Source: Haloplasma contractile
GTDB taxonomy: Bacteria > Bacillota_I > Bacilli_A > Haloplasmatales > Haloplasmataceae
NCBI GenBank assembly: GCA_016841945.1
Contig: JAENYC010000021.1
Span: 1-64,000 of the forward strand
Reading direction: 5' to 3'
Length of the DNA stretch: 64,000 bases
The stretch's first letter is position 1; every line of letters begins with the position of its first letter. Under the pieces are notes generated by a model that was not told the origin of the DNA, did not search any database, and saw only the letters and a program-made list of their open reading frames with translations. Shown here piece after piece: positions 25,459 through 33,707 of the stretch. The position numbers were made by a program, and so were the translations under genes.

Positions 25459-26311
25459 AATAGAGATTAAATCATTAACTAAACAATATGGTGATGTTGT
25501 TGCACTTGATAATGTGAGTTTAGATATAGAACGTAATAAAATATACGGTTTATTGGGAAGAAATGGTGCTGGGAAGACAACACTTTTAAATTTAATCACG
25601 AATAAATTATTTCCAACTGCCGGTGAGGTATTTATTGATGGTGAAAATGTGAAAGAAAATGATAAGGTATTAAATAATGTTTTTTATATGTTTGAAGATA
25701 ACCTTTATCCAGAGGGACTAAGAGTAAAAGAATTGATACGCTGGGTTAAATTATTTTATACTTCACTTGATGTAGATTATGCGAAAGAATTATGCGATAA
25801 ATTTGGATTAAATACACATTCAAAAATTAAATCTTTATCAACTGGTTATTCAACTATTTGTAAGGATATATTAGCACTGACATCTAATGCTGAAGTTATT
25901 TTACTTGATGAACCGGTATTAGGACTTGATGCGAATCATCGTGATTTACTTTATAAAGAAATCCTATCAAATTATATAAAACAACCAAAAACAATTGTTA
26001 TATCAACTCATTTAATAGAAGAAGTCTCTGAGATATTAGAAGAAGTTATCATCATTAAAGAAGGAAAAATTATCTTAAAAGACACGGTTGAGGATTTAAT
26101 GACACGTGCTTATATGATTTCAGGAGAAGCTTCAAAAGTACAACAATATATTAAAAATAAAAAGTATATAGGATTAGAAAAGATGGGTAAATATCAACAA
26201 GTGACAATTTTAGAAGAATCGAAGAAAAGAAATACTCAATTAATCAATGAACTTGATTTAGAGGTATCAAAAGCTCCACTTCAAAAATTATTTATTAATC
26301 TAACAAATTAA
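25451..26311 (+). CDS. ABC transporter ATP-binding protein
   Basis: 287 residues from a TTG start with AAAGGAGAG upstream. GRNGAGKTT is Walker A; a diverged signature LSTGYSTICK replaces LSGGQ; VILLDEPVLGLD is Walker B and ISTHL the H-loop. The C-terminal part (about 215-287) is a small accessory domain common in drug- or bacitracin-type exporters regulated by YtrA proteins. It pairs with the downstream membrane protein. An in-frame TTG at 25433 lies upstream of the ribosome site and is not used. Confidence 0.9.
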   Translation: MSKIEIKSLTKQYGDVVALDNVSLDIERNKIYGLLGRNGAGKTTLLNLITNKLFPTAGEVFIDGENVKENDKVLNNVFYMFEDNLYPEGLRVKELIRWVKLFYTSLDVDYAKELCDKFGLNTHSKIKSLSTGYSTICKDILALTSNAEVILLDEPVLGLDANHRDLLYKEILSNYIKQPKTIVISTHLIEEVSEILEEVIIIKEGKIILKDTVEDLMTRAYMISGEASKVQQYIKNKKYIGLEKMGKYQQVTILEESKKRNTQLINELDLEVSKAPLQKLFINLTN

Positions 26312-26326
26312 AAGGAGATGATTAAT

Positions 26327-27025
26327 GTGAAGGATATATTAAAAGTAACCAAATTTCAATTATATGATTTTAAAAAACCAATTATTAGTTACTATATGGT
26401 TATAAGTATATTAATAGGTTTTATGATCACTATAAATCTATTAAATAATAATATGAGTTCATCAAGTGGATTTGGTTTTACCACCGCAGTATTTTTGTTC
26501 ATAGCGGGTCTTAATTGTTTCAAGTCTAATTTTAAGTTCATGCAATCTCTAAATGTGTCTAGGAAAAGATTCTTATTTGGTACGATTCTATCATTCCTTA
26601 TAATAGCATTTTTGACAGCGCTTTTTGATATCGTGATTAGCCTAATATTGAATCAAATAATTAATTATAGTAGTGCTTATGAATCAATTTTTCAAAATAC
26701 TATGATTTTTCGTGAATTTCTATGGTTATACACATTATTTTTGTTAATGTTGAGTTTAGGTTTTTGTATTACCATGCTTTATTATAAATGTGGTAAAATA
26801 ATGACTGTGATGATATCTTTATCCCCTATATTAATATTAATTATATTTTCTATTGTAAATGATGTTGTATATCGAGGATCTCTCAATCATCTAGGGCGTA
26901 TTCTAGGTTTTATGCTAGGGATAACTCCAAATGCTTATGTTGCCGTTGTGATATACTTTGTTGAATTCATCTTATTAACAGGAATTAATTATTTATTCCT
27001 TAGAAGAATGGTAATTAAAAGCTAA
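26327..27025 (+). CDS. ABC-type membrane subunit of the GntR operon
   Basis: 232 residues with six predicted membrane helices (for example PIISYYMVISILIGFMITI, TAVFLFIAGLNCF, LFGTILSFLIIAFLTALF and VAVVIYFVEFILLTGINYLF) and few charged residues. The hydrophobic pattern and position after the ATPase identify it as the permease of an ABC-2-like exporter. A GTG at 26327 is best spaced from AAAGGAG; the ATG at 26318 overlaps that site. Confidence 0.8.
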   Translation: MKDILKVTKFQLYDFKKPIISYYMVISILIGFMITINLLNNNMSSSSGFGFTTAVFLFIAGLNCFKSNFKFMQSLNVSRKRFLFGTILSFLIIAFLTALFDIVISLILNQIINYSSAYESIFQNTMIFREFLWLYTLFLLMLSLGFCITMLYYKCGKIMTVMISLSPILILIIFSIVNDVVYRGSLNHLGRILGFMLGITPNAYVAVVIYFVEFILLTGINYLFLRRMVIKS

Positions 27026-27036
27026 GTGCTTATTGT

Positions 27037-27462
27037 ATGATAGAAAGAGTAAATGTTCAGGTTTTTATATATACACTAAATCCATTTAAAGTGTTAATTT
27101 TAAAAAGGACCAAAGAAAGAAGTGGTTATTGGCAACCTGTTTGTGGTGGTATAGATAAAGATGAATCTGTAATAGATACTGTTAAAAGAGAAGTAGTAGA
27201 AGAAACAGGTCTTACAACTTATAAAAGAATCATTAATTTAGATTATTCTTTTAGTTATGAAGAACCTAAAAATGAGAAACGCATGATGATGAAAGATATT
27301 TGTTTTGCGATGGAAGTTAGCAAAGAATTTTCTGTAAAATTATCGGATGAACATGAGCAATATAAATGGTGTAGAGATGAAGAAGTTAGAAAATATTTGA
27401 AATGGAAATATAATATGATTGCCTATGAAAAATTAAAAAAGATGTTGTTAAAAGGGATGTAG
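27037..27462 (+). CDS. Nudix hydrolase
   Basis: 141 residues. GGIDKDESVIDTVKREVVEE followed by TGL is a complete Nudix box at about 38-60. SGYWQPVCGG just before it resembles dihydroneopterin-triphosphate/dATP pyrophosphohydrolases (NudB-like). The ribosome site is poor (only AAGTGC upstream), so expression may rely on read-through from the ABC genes 11 bases before it. A terminator follows. Confidence 0.85.
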   Translation: MIERVNVQVFIYTLNPFKVLILKRTKERSGYWQPVCGGIDKDESVIDTVKREVVEETGLTTYKRIINLDYSFSYEEPKNEKRMMMKDICFAMEVSKEFSVKLSDEHEQYKWCRDEEVRKYLKWKYNMIAYEKLKKMLLKGM

Positions 27463-27474
27463 GAGTCCCTTTTT
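27450..27474 (+). terminator. Terminator of the GntR-ABC-Nudix unit
   Basis: AAAAGGGA/TCCCTTTT stem with an 8-base loop and a T-run, overlapping the Nudix stop codon. Confidence 0.8.
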
Positions 27475-27506
27475 GATAATAATATTAAATTTTTATTATT
27501 TATGTG

Positions 27507-27536
27507 TTTACAATAGTGTGTGTCGTATAGTATAAT
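27507..27536 (+). promoter_or_regulatory. Promoter of the PadR-HAAS operon
   Basis: TTTACA, an 18-bp spacer and a perfect TATAAT. It lies within the longest possible reading frame of the PadR gene and so supports the later TTG start at 27556. Confidence 0.7.
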
Positions 27537-27555
27537 GGGTCTAGGAGGTGCTAAT

Positions 27556-27906
27556 TTGGTTAATAAAAAAGAACAAGAATTATATGAAAGCTATATACAA
27601 GAATTAAGAAGAGGTACGATTGTATTAAGCGTATTGAGTCAATTAGAAGAACCACAGTATGGTTATTCACTTGTAACAAGATTAGAAAAAAAAGGTTTAT
27701 CCATAGACCCAGGTACCTTATATCCATTATTACGAAGATTAGAAAAACAAAAGATATTAAAAAGTACTTGGAATACAGAAGGAACGAAGCCTAGAAAATA
27801 TTATGAAATGAATGAGTTAGGTAAAAGCGTTTATCAAAGATTATGTATACATTGGGATAATTTGGTTGTCACAATGAATAATATGATTAATAAAGGAGGA
27901 AATTAA
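27556..27906 (+). CDS. PadR-family transcriptional regulator
   Basis: 116 residues from a TTG start with AGGAGGTG upstream. YGYSLVTRLEKKGLSIDPGT, LYPLLRRLEKQKIL and a KPRKYYEMNELGK wing are the PadR winged helix. A long C-terminal helix follows for dimerisation. It is followed 4 bases later by a HAAS-domain membrane protein, a very common pairing in which PadR controls the membrane partner. It is probably a repressor. Confidence 0.9.
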   Translation: MVNKKEQELYESYIQELRRGTIVLSVLSQLEEPQYGYSLVTRLEKKGLSIDPGTLYPLLRRLEKQKILKSTWNTEGTKPRKYYEMNELGKSVYQRLCIHWDNLVVTMNNMINKGGN

Positions 27907-27909
27907 TTT

Positions 27910-28896
27910 ATGGAAATAATTGAACGTTATGTTTATGCGGTAGTGAGTAAATTACCTGAAAATCAAAGAGATGATATCAGAGAAGAAATTAAAACATTAA
28001 TAGAAGATATGAAAGAAAAATATCCATCAGATGATGAAGAAACAAAAGTGAAGAAAATATTGGTAGAATTAGGTGATCCTAACTTACTTGCAGAACGTTA
28101 TCGAGGGACTAAACGATATATTATTGGACCAAAGAACTATAATCAATATATGTTTATTTTAAAGATTGTATTAGGTTCAATACTCATAGCGATTACAGTT
28201 GCTTCTTTAATTCAAGTTATTTTTGTTTCGGATAGTGGCTTTTTTAGTCATATGGCGTCTTATATATCAAGTTTATTTTACGGGTTACTTCAAGGTTTTG
28301 CTTGGGTAACGATTATATTTGCGATTATGGAGTATCAAGGAGTAGTTGTAGGTGAGAATCAGAATAAGACATGGAGTTTAAAGAGTTTACCAAAGATTCC
28401 AAATAAAAACGCAAAGATTTCAAGGTTAGAATCCATATTGGGAATTTTGTTTCTTACCATCTTTACTTTTGTATTATACTTTTTCCCAGAGATATTAGGT
28501 TTTTATATAGTAGAAGAAGGTATAAAGACCGTTATTCCAATATTTAATTTAAATCATTGGGAAAGTGTTAGTATATTATTATTAGTGATCTTTTTAATTG
28601 GTATCACAAGGGAAGTATTAAAACTTATTTACGGTAAATGGAATATCAAATTATCCATTTATTATACTATCTTATCCCTCGTTTCTCTAATATTAATTGT
28701 TGTTTTCTTTATTAATCCACATGTATGGAATAATAACTTTATTACAGAAATTAAAGAGGTAATGAATATAGAGAATGGTTTTGATGTTAGTTTAATAAAA
28801 ATAAAAAGTATTATTATATGGGTTTTTGTCATTTTAAATGTGGTAGATATTATTAGTGTTATTTATAAAGGAGTTAAGTATAATGACTATGCTTGA
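27910..28896 (+). CDS. HAAS-domain membrane protein (PadR partner)
   Basis: 328 residues. The N-terminal cytosolic domain has ERYVYAVVSKLPENQRDDIR and LGDPNLLAERYRG, the HAAS signature. At least six hydrophobic helices follow between about residues 80 and 325. The family is coupled to PadR regulators and is thought to sense membrane or envelope conditions. The gene overlaps the next one by 14 bases. Confidence 0.8.
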   Translation: MEIIERYVYAVVSKLPENQRDDIREEIKTLIEDMKEKYPSDDEETKVKKILVELGDPNLLAERYRGTKRYIIGPKNYNQYMFILKIVLGSILIAITVASLIQVIFVSDSGFFSHMASYISSLFYGLLQGFAWVTIIFAIMEYQGVVVGENQNKTWSLKSLPKIPNKNAKISRLESILGILFLTIFTFVLYFFPEILGFYIVEEGIKTVIPIFNLNHWESVSILLLVIFLIGITREVLKLIYGKWNIKLSIYYTILSLVSLILIVVFFINPHVWNNNFITEIKEVMNIENGFDVSLIKIKSIIIWVFVILNVVDIISVIYKGVKYNDYA

Positions 28897-29551
28897 AAAA
28901 GCCATTATAATTGCGACAAAAGCACATAGAGGTCAAAAAGATAAAGCCTTAAAACCATATATCTTTCATCCAATGCGAGTGATGTTAAATGTATCTAGCG
29001 AAGACGAGATGATTTGTGCAGTTCTTCATGATGTAATCGAAGATACAACGATGACTTTAGAAGATTTAAGGGAAGAAGGATTTAATGAATCAATCATTAA
29101 TGTATTAGAGATTCTAACAAAAAAAGAGAATGAATCTTATGATGAGTATATTGAAAGAATAATAGGAAATAAAATCGCTCGTATCGTAAAAATTGCCGAT
29201 TTGAAAGATAATATGGATTTATCAAGAATCAAAAGTCCTGATGAAGACGATTATAGAAGATTAGAGAAGTATAAGAAAGCTTATCATAAAATCAGGAAAT
29301 CATTAAAATGTTATGAGTTGATAAATTGTCCATTTAATCATACTTGTCATGAAAAATCTAAATGTCCACCACATCAAAATCAAATGGGTTGTTTTGAATA
29401 TGATTGGGTTCATTTTTATAATCAAATGCCAGATGGAGAAGATAAAGAACAGTGGAAAACGTTTATGTTGAATAAATGTCCACAATGTGATGTTTATCAA
29501 TATCATCCTGAAGAAATAAACCATATGCTTAAACGTTTAAAATCCTCATAA
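28883..29551 (+). CDS. HD-domain phosphohydrolase (SpoT-hydrolase-like) with Cys-rich tail
   Basis: 222 residues. The N-terminal half has KAHRGQ (His15), FHPMRVM (His29), HDVIEDT (His49-Asp50) and ADLKDNMD, the four HD metal ligands arranged as in SpoT/MESH1 (p)ppGpp hydrolases. From about residue 140 a tail carries seven cysteines (ELINCPFNHTCHEKSKCPPH, GCFEYDW and NKCPQCDVY), likely a metal-binding module resembling Cys-Trp domains. The start at 28883 has AAAGGAG at 9 bases. Coupled to the HAAS gene by overlap. Hydrolysis of an alarmone is plausible; the tail is unusual. Confidence 0.75.
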   Translation: MTMLEKAIIIATKAHRGQKDKALKPYIFHPMRVMLNVSSEDEMICAVLHDVIEDTTMTLEDLREEGFNESIINVLEILTKKENESYDEYIERIIGNKIARIVKIADLKDNMDLSRIKSPDEDDYRRLEKYKKAYHKIRKSLKCYELINCPFNHTCHEKSKCPPHQNQMGCFEYDWVHFYNQMPDGEDKEQWKTFMLNKCPQCDVYQYHPEEINHMLKRLKSS

Positions 29552-29567
29552 AATGAGGATTTTTTTT
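29540..29567 (+). terminator. Terminator of the PadR-HAAS-HD operon
   Basis: ATCCTCAT/ATGAGGAT stem, loop AAA and a run of T-residues. Confidence 0.88.
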
Positions 29568-29571
29568 ATTA

Positions 29572-29620
29572 TTGACTTTATATATATATTACTATATAAT
29601 ATATATCGTAATGATATATA
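29572..29620 (+). promoter_or_regulatory. Promoter and operator of the PadR-flavodoxin operon
   Basis: TTGACT (29572-29577), 17 bp, TATAAT (29595-29600). A perfect 8-bp inverted repeat TATATATC-GTAAT-GATATATA lies immediately downstream at 29600-29620. This is a likely site for the PadR protein encoded at 29645. Confidence 0.75.
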
Positions 29621-29644
29621 ACTATAAGATATGAGGTGAATAAA

Positions 29645-30166
29645 ATGGTTAAGAATGTGATATTGGGTTTTTTAATGTATAAAAATTTAACGGGTTATGA
29701 AATTAAACAAATTATGTCCCATAGTACTTCCAATTTTATGAATTCTAGTTTTGGTAGTATTTACCCAGCTTTAAAACAGTTAGAAAAAAAAGGATTGATT
29801 AGTTATACGAATAGTATTGAAAAGGGAAAGTATAAGAAAATATATGAAATAAATAAAAAAGGAAAAGAAGAGTTTATTCAATGGTTACAAGAACCGATTA
29901 ACTTTATGAAATCCTTTGAAGAGATTTTATCAAAGGTATTTTTTTACAGATATTTATCAGTAAATCAAAGTATTGAATTAATCAATAGGTTAATTGAGGA
30001 CATTAATCATAAACTAGATAACTTAGATGATTTAAAAATTAAAATTCAAGATGATGCGGGTTTCTATGAATTCTCAACCCTACGTTTTGGTATTGATCAT
30101 TTAAAGTTTATAAAAAACTGGTATCAACAATTTTTAAATGAAATGAAAGAGAGGAATAAAGTATGA
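29645..30166 (+). CDS. PadR-family transcriptional regulator with C-terminal dimerisation domain
   Basis: 173 residues. ILGFLMYKNLTGYEIKQIMS and SSFGSIYPALKQLEKKGLIS form the winged helix. A long helical C-terminal domain (about 90-170) marks the PadR-s1/Vir-like class that responds to phenolic or other small ligands. The ATG at 29645 has GAGGTGA upstream. The stop overlaps the start of the next gene (ATGA). Control of the two flavodoxin-like reductases downstream is expected. Confidence 0.88.
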   Translation: MVKNVILGFLMYKNLTGYEIKQIMSHSTSNFMNSSFGSIYPALKQLEKKGLISYTNSIEKGKYKKIYEINKKGKEEFIQWLQEPINFMKSFEEILSKVFFYRYLSVNQSIELINRLIEDINHKLDNLDDLKIKIQDDAGFYEFSTLRFGIDHLKFIKNWYQQFLNEMKERNKV

Positions 30167-30729
30167 AGGCATTATTATTAAATAGTAGTTCACACGATGA
30201 TTTGAACATGGAACTAATACATGATATAACAAAAAAAATATTAGAAGAAAAGAATTTTCAAGTAGAAAGCGTTATGATAGAGGACAAAGAAATAAAGGAA
30301 TGTAGAGGATGTTTTAATTGTTGGTTAAAAACACCTGGTGAATGTATACATGATGACGAAGGTCGAATAATTACTAAAACCATCATAAATAGCGATGTTG
30401 TGATAATGTTGACACCAGTTATTTATGGGGGATATTCATCAAAAATGAAATTAGTGCTTGATAGAATAATACCGGTATTATTACCGTTCTTCAAAAAAAT
30501 AAAAGGAGAAATCCATCATAAGAAACGGTATAAAAAGTATCCTAAAGTAATTGTTGTAGGTATGATGAATGGTGAAGATCAAGAAAGTAGTGAGATATTT
30601 TGTGAGTTAATTAAAAGGAATGCTTTGAACTGGTATAACTCTTTTACTGGAGATACAATTGTATATCAAAAAGAAGCAAAAATAAAAAAAGAAATAAATG
30701 AATTATTTAAATATTTGGAGGTTAAGTAA
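30163..30729 (+). CDS. Flavodoxin-family NAD(P)H-dependent oxidoreductase (iron-sulfur-flavoprotein-like)
   Basis: 188 residues. An N-terminal LLLNSSSHDDLNME loop replaces the usual GSPR FMN loop. KECRGCFNCWLKTPGECIHD carries a CxxC-x-C cluster typical of multimeric flavodoxin WrbA/ISF relatives. MLTPVIYGGYSSKMKLVLDR is the second FMN loop. It should bind FMN; whether an iron-sulfur cluster is bound is uncertain. ATGA-coupled to PadR and overlapping the next gene by one base. Confidence 0.8.
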   Translation: MKALLLNSSSHDDLNMELIHDITKKILEEKNFQVESVMIEDKEIKECRGCFNCWLKTPGECIHDDEGRIITKTIINSDVVIMLTPVIYGGYSSKMKLVLDRIIPVLLPFFKKIKGEIHHKKRYKKYPKVIVVGMMNGEDQESSEIFCELIKRNALNWYNSFTGDTIVYQKEAKIKKEINELFKYLEVK

Positions 30730-31370
30730 TGGAACAGGTGTTATTAATAAATGGAAGTCCTAAAAATAAAAACAGTACTTCTTTAATGTTAGGACAATAT
30801 ATTTTAAGAAAATTATCTAAGAAAAACTTTAAAACAGATACAATTCATTTATTATCGATGTTAAATAATAATCTAGATGAAATATTTGAAAAAATTAGTG
30901 AGAGTGATTTATTAATATTATCATTTCCTTTATATGTAGATAGTTTACCATCCCATGTGATGAAGTTTTTTGAAGTAATGTCTAAAAACAATTTAAAACA
31001 TCAGAAAATAATGGCAATTGGTAACTGTGGTTTTCCTGAGTCTTTTCATATTAAAACAGCGCTTAAGATATGTAAAAATTTTGCTGAGAAAAAAAATTTG
31101 CATTGGATAGGAGGACTTGCAATAGGAGCAGGACCTATGTTTAATGGACGTTCAATTGAAGAAATGGGGTTTTTAACAAGAAAACTTATTCAAGGATTTA
31201 ATATGGTGGTTCTATCAATTATTAGAAATGAAGAAATTAAAGATGATGCAAAAATATTAGTAAGTCGAAAAGTGATACCGACTTGGGCTTATAAATTAAT
31301 AGGAAATAAGTCATTTAAAAAAGTGGCTAAAATGAATAATATAAAAATATATGATACACCCTATCAATAA
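30729..31370 (+). CDS. Flavodoxin-like NAD(P)H-dependent oxidoreductase
   Basis: 213 residues. INGSPKNKNSTSLML is the phosphate loop that binds FMN, and LSFPLYVDSLPSHVMKFFE the second FMN contact. The remaining part is alpha/beta with a basic C-terminus. Start TAATG overlap with the previous gene; third gene of the PadR operon. The pair may form a two-protein reductase that handles quinones or aromatic compounds sensed by PadR (inference). Confidence 0.8.
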   Translation: MEQVLLINGSPKNKNSTSLMLGQYILRKLSKKNFKTDTIHLLSMLNNNLDEIFEKISESDLLILSFPLYVDSLPSHVMKFFEVMSKNNLKHQKIMAIGNCGFPESFHIKTALKICKNFAEKKNLHWIGGLAIGAGPMFNGRSIEEMGFLTRKLIQGFNMVVLSIIRNEEIKDDAKILVSRKVIPTWAYKLIGNKSFKKVAKMNNIKIYDTPYQ

Positions 31371-31383
31371 TCATATGAAAAGG

Positions 31384-31415
31384 AATAGTGCTGGATAAAA
31401 AAAAGCACTATTTTT
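31384..31415 (+). terminator. Terminator of the PadR-flavodoxin operon
   Basis: AATAGTGCT/AGCACTATT nine-bp stem and T-run. Confidence 0.85.
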
Positions 31416-31443
31416 AACATATTATAATATGACATGGTATAAT
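31414..31443 (+). promoter_or_regulatory. Promoter of the serine hydrolase gene
   Basis: TTAACA, 18 bp and TATAAT preceded by TGG (extended -10). GGAGGAG follows before the ATG at 31466. Confidence 0.65.
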
Positions 31444-31465
31444 GAACTAAATTGGAGGAGATAAA

Positions 31466-33016
31466 ATGTTTGAGAAAAAGATGGATGCCCTATTTTCTTT
31501 ATGGGATAATGGATTATGTCCTGGCGGACAAGTTATTGTAAGAAAAAAAGGAAAGATTATCTATAAACAAAATTACGGATACGCCAATATTGAACATGAA
31601 ATACCAGTAAGAGATGAAACTATTTTTCATGTGGCATCGGTTTCTAAACAAATAACCGTCATGTGTGTATTATTGTTACAGGAAGATGGATTATTGTGTA
31701 TTGATGATGATATTAGAAAGTATATACCTGATCTTATTCATTTTAAAGAAGATGTAACCATAAGGAATATGATGAATAATGTTAGCGGGATTAGGGATCA
31801 ATGGGAGTTATTAGAACTAAGTGGTGTTAGAATTGTTGATACGATTACGCAAAAAGATGCGATATCTATTATCAGTAAACAAAAAGAGTTAAATTTTGAA
31901 CCTTTAACAAATTACCTTTATAGTAATTCAAATTTTACATTACTTGCTGAAATAGTTGAAAGAATATCAGGGAAATCATTTAATGATTTCGCAAGGGAAA
32001 GAATCTTTAAGCCATTGGGTATGGCTAATACCTGTTTTAAGGAACATTATTCAGACATTATTAAGAATAGTGCAAGTTCTTACGAAGTTAAGGGAAAAAA
32101 TGAGTTAGTTCATAGTGTCCTTAACTATGCAACATATGGTGCAACCTCTCTTAATACAACCGCTGTAGATTTTTTAAAGTGGTTGGACAATTATAAAGAC
32201 CCAAAGATTTGTAAAAAAGAAACACTTGATGTGATGTTTACGAATCCCACCTTAAAAAATGGTAAAGAAAGTGAATATGCTTGTGGATTATTTAGTGGGT
32301 ACTATAAAGGACATCCATATATAGAACATAGTGGTGCTGACGCTGGGTTTAGAAGTAAAGTCATACATTATATAGAAGATGATGTTGATATTATTGTTTT
32401 TTCAAACACAACAAATCTTCCAATAGGTGAGATCGTTAATAAAATATCTGATACTATCTTTAATATTGAAGAAGAAGATGATAAGGAAGTACCATCATTT
32501 TATGTAGAAGATTTTAATTTTGAAGAAATTGAAGGATATTATTTAGTTCACATACCCAATCAAATTATTCATGCTGTTGAAATAGTCGTAAAAGATAAAG
32601 TTCCGTATGTAATTGATACCTATGGCCTCAATCCATTAAAACATATTAATGGGAATCATTATAAATATATGAATATGGATTTATATCTTGGTAATCAATG
32701 TGGTACTAGATTGAAAGGAAAATATGTTCATATCAAAAAGCTTAATCCTTTTAAAGTAAATCAAGAAATGGCTTCAAAGTATTTGGGATGTTATAGAAGT
32801 GATGAACTAGAGACCGAATATAAAATTGTATATGAAGACGGTTTTCTATATCTTTTACATTGTAGAAATGGAAAACATAAATTATATCATATTAGTGGTA
32901 ATCAATTTGTATGTGGTAATATATCAACACATTTATTAGAGTTTATAACTGATGGATTCTTTATATCAGGTAATAGAGTAAAAATGCTTAAATTAGTGAG
33001 GGATAAAAATGATTGA
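31466..33016 (+). CDS. Class C beta-lactamase-like serine hydrolase
   Basis: 516 residues. HVASVSKQITVMCVL holds the SxxK nucleophile (about residues 60-63), NYLYSNSNFTLLAEI the YxN motif and EHSGADAGFRS the HxG motif. These are the three marks of the beta-lactamase/PBP4*/esterase EstB family. A C-terminal beta-rich region (about 340-510) resembles the lipocalin-like extension of such enzymes. No signal peptide is visible, so it probably acts in the cytosol as an esterase or peptidase, not as a resistance enzyme. A decayed esterase overlaps its end. Confidence 0.85.
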   Translation: MFEKKMDALFSLWDNGLCPGGQVIVRKKGKIIYKQNYGYANIEHEIPVRDETIFHVASVSKQITVMCVLLLQEDGLLCIDDDIRKYIPDLIHFKEDVTIRNMMNNVSGIRDQWELLELSGVRIVDTITQKDAISIISKQKELNFEPLTNYLYSNSNFTLLAEIVERISGKSFNDFARERIFKPLGMANTCFKEHYSDIIKNSASSYEVKGKNELVHSVLNYATYGATSLNTTAVDFLKWLDNYKDPKICKKETLDVMFTNPTLKNGKESEYACGLFSGYYKGHPYIEHSGADAGFRSKVIHYIEDDVDIIVFSNTTNLPIGEIVNKISDTIFNIEEEDDKEVPSFYVEDFNFEEIEGYYLVHIPNQIIHAVEIVVKDKVPYVIDTYGLNPLKHINGNHYKYMNMDLYLGNQCGTRLKGKYVHIKKLNPFKVNQEMASKYLGCYRSDELETEYKIVYEDGFLYLLHCRNGKHKLYHISGNQFVCGNISTHLLEFITDGFFISGNRVKMLKLVRDKND

Positions 33017-33596
33017 CTTAGTATATAAAAAAAATAACGTTGATATTTCTGAAAAAAAGACCTTGTTTATACAGAAACAAGGAATAATCAATTAAAATTT
33101 GATGTATATTATATCCTAATGAACTATCAAATAAAACGGTTATTTTTAATTGGCAGCCTAAAAAACATCCAGAGGATATAAAAGCACTCATTAAATACAT
33201 TCGTCAACATGGTAATGACCTAAATATAGACATTAATAATATAGCATTATTTGCATTTTCAGCTGGTGTTAATGAAGGGATTAAAAAACAATGCAAGTAA
33301 ATACTGGTTTTATAAAATGTATAGTGGCATATTATGGAAAGATAGAGTTTTCTTTAGATAATTTAATAGAAGAAGACTTACCTAAAATATTCATTGCAAT
33401 GGCACAATATGATGAAATGTTTCCATTAAATTGTAATGAACCATTTATTCAATATGCAAAAAATAAAGGTTTTGAAGTGGAAGATATGATACATTCAAAA
33501 GGAAAGCACGGATTTGATGCATTTAATGATGACGAAGAAACAAGAATAATAATTAATAAGACTATAGATTTTATTAATAAAAGTTTGGAAAAGTAA
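33009..33596 (+). pseudogene. Frameshifted alpha/beta-hydrolase (esterase) gene
   Basis: The ATG at 33009 overlaps the stop of the serine hydrolase. Reading across at least two frameshifts gives a coherent small esterase. The last frameshift is near 33130, where the reading returns to FNWQPKKHPEDIKALIKYIR. ALFAFSAGVNEG holds the nucleophile Ser. Then comes a stop at about 33300. The tail from 33291 holds the Asp (AQYDEMFP) and His (GKHGFD) of the triad. All catalytic parts are recognisable but split over three frames, so the gene is dead. It was probably co-transcribed with the serine hydrolase. Confidence 0.75.
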
Positions 33597-33659
33597 ACAT
33601 GTATTGTATTCAATTTAATAATAAAAATTAAATAATTAACGATTTACGTTAAATTTTTA

Positions 33660-33687
33660 TTGACAAATATTAAAATATGTATATAAT
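33660..33687 (+). promoter_or_regulatory. Promoter of the DUF2975-HTH pair
   Basis: Perfect TTGACA, a 16-bp spacer and a perfect TATAAT. Confidence 0.75.
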
Positions 33688-33707
33688 AGGTAGTAGAGGT
33701 GATTAAT

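Noticed and set aside
29303-29524. Minus-strand hydrophobic frame opposite the HD gene
   Set aside because: It is the reverse of the Cys-rich tail, with no promoter or ribosome site.
31466-33016. Calling the serine hydrolase an antibiotic beta-lactamase
   Set aside because: It lacks a signal peptide and has a long C-terminal extension typical of esterase/peptidase relatives.
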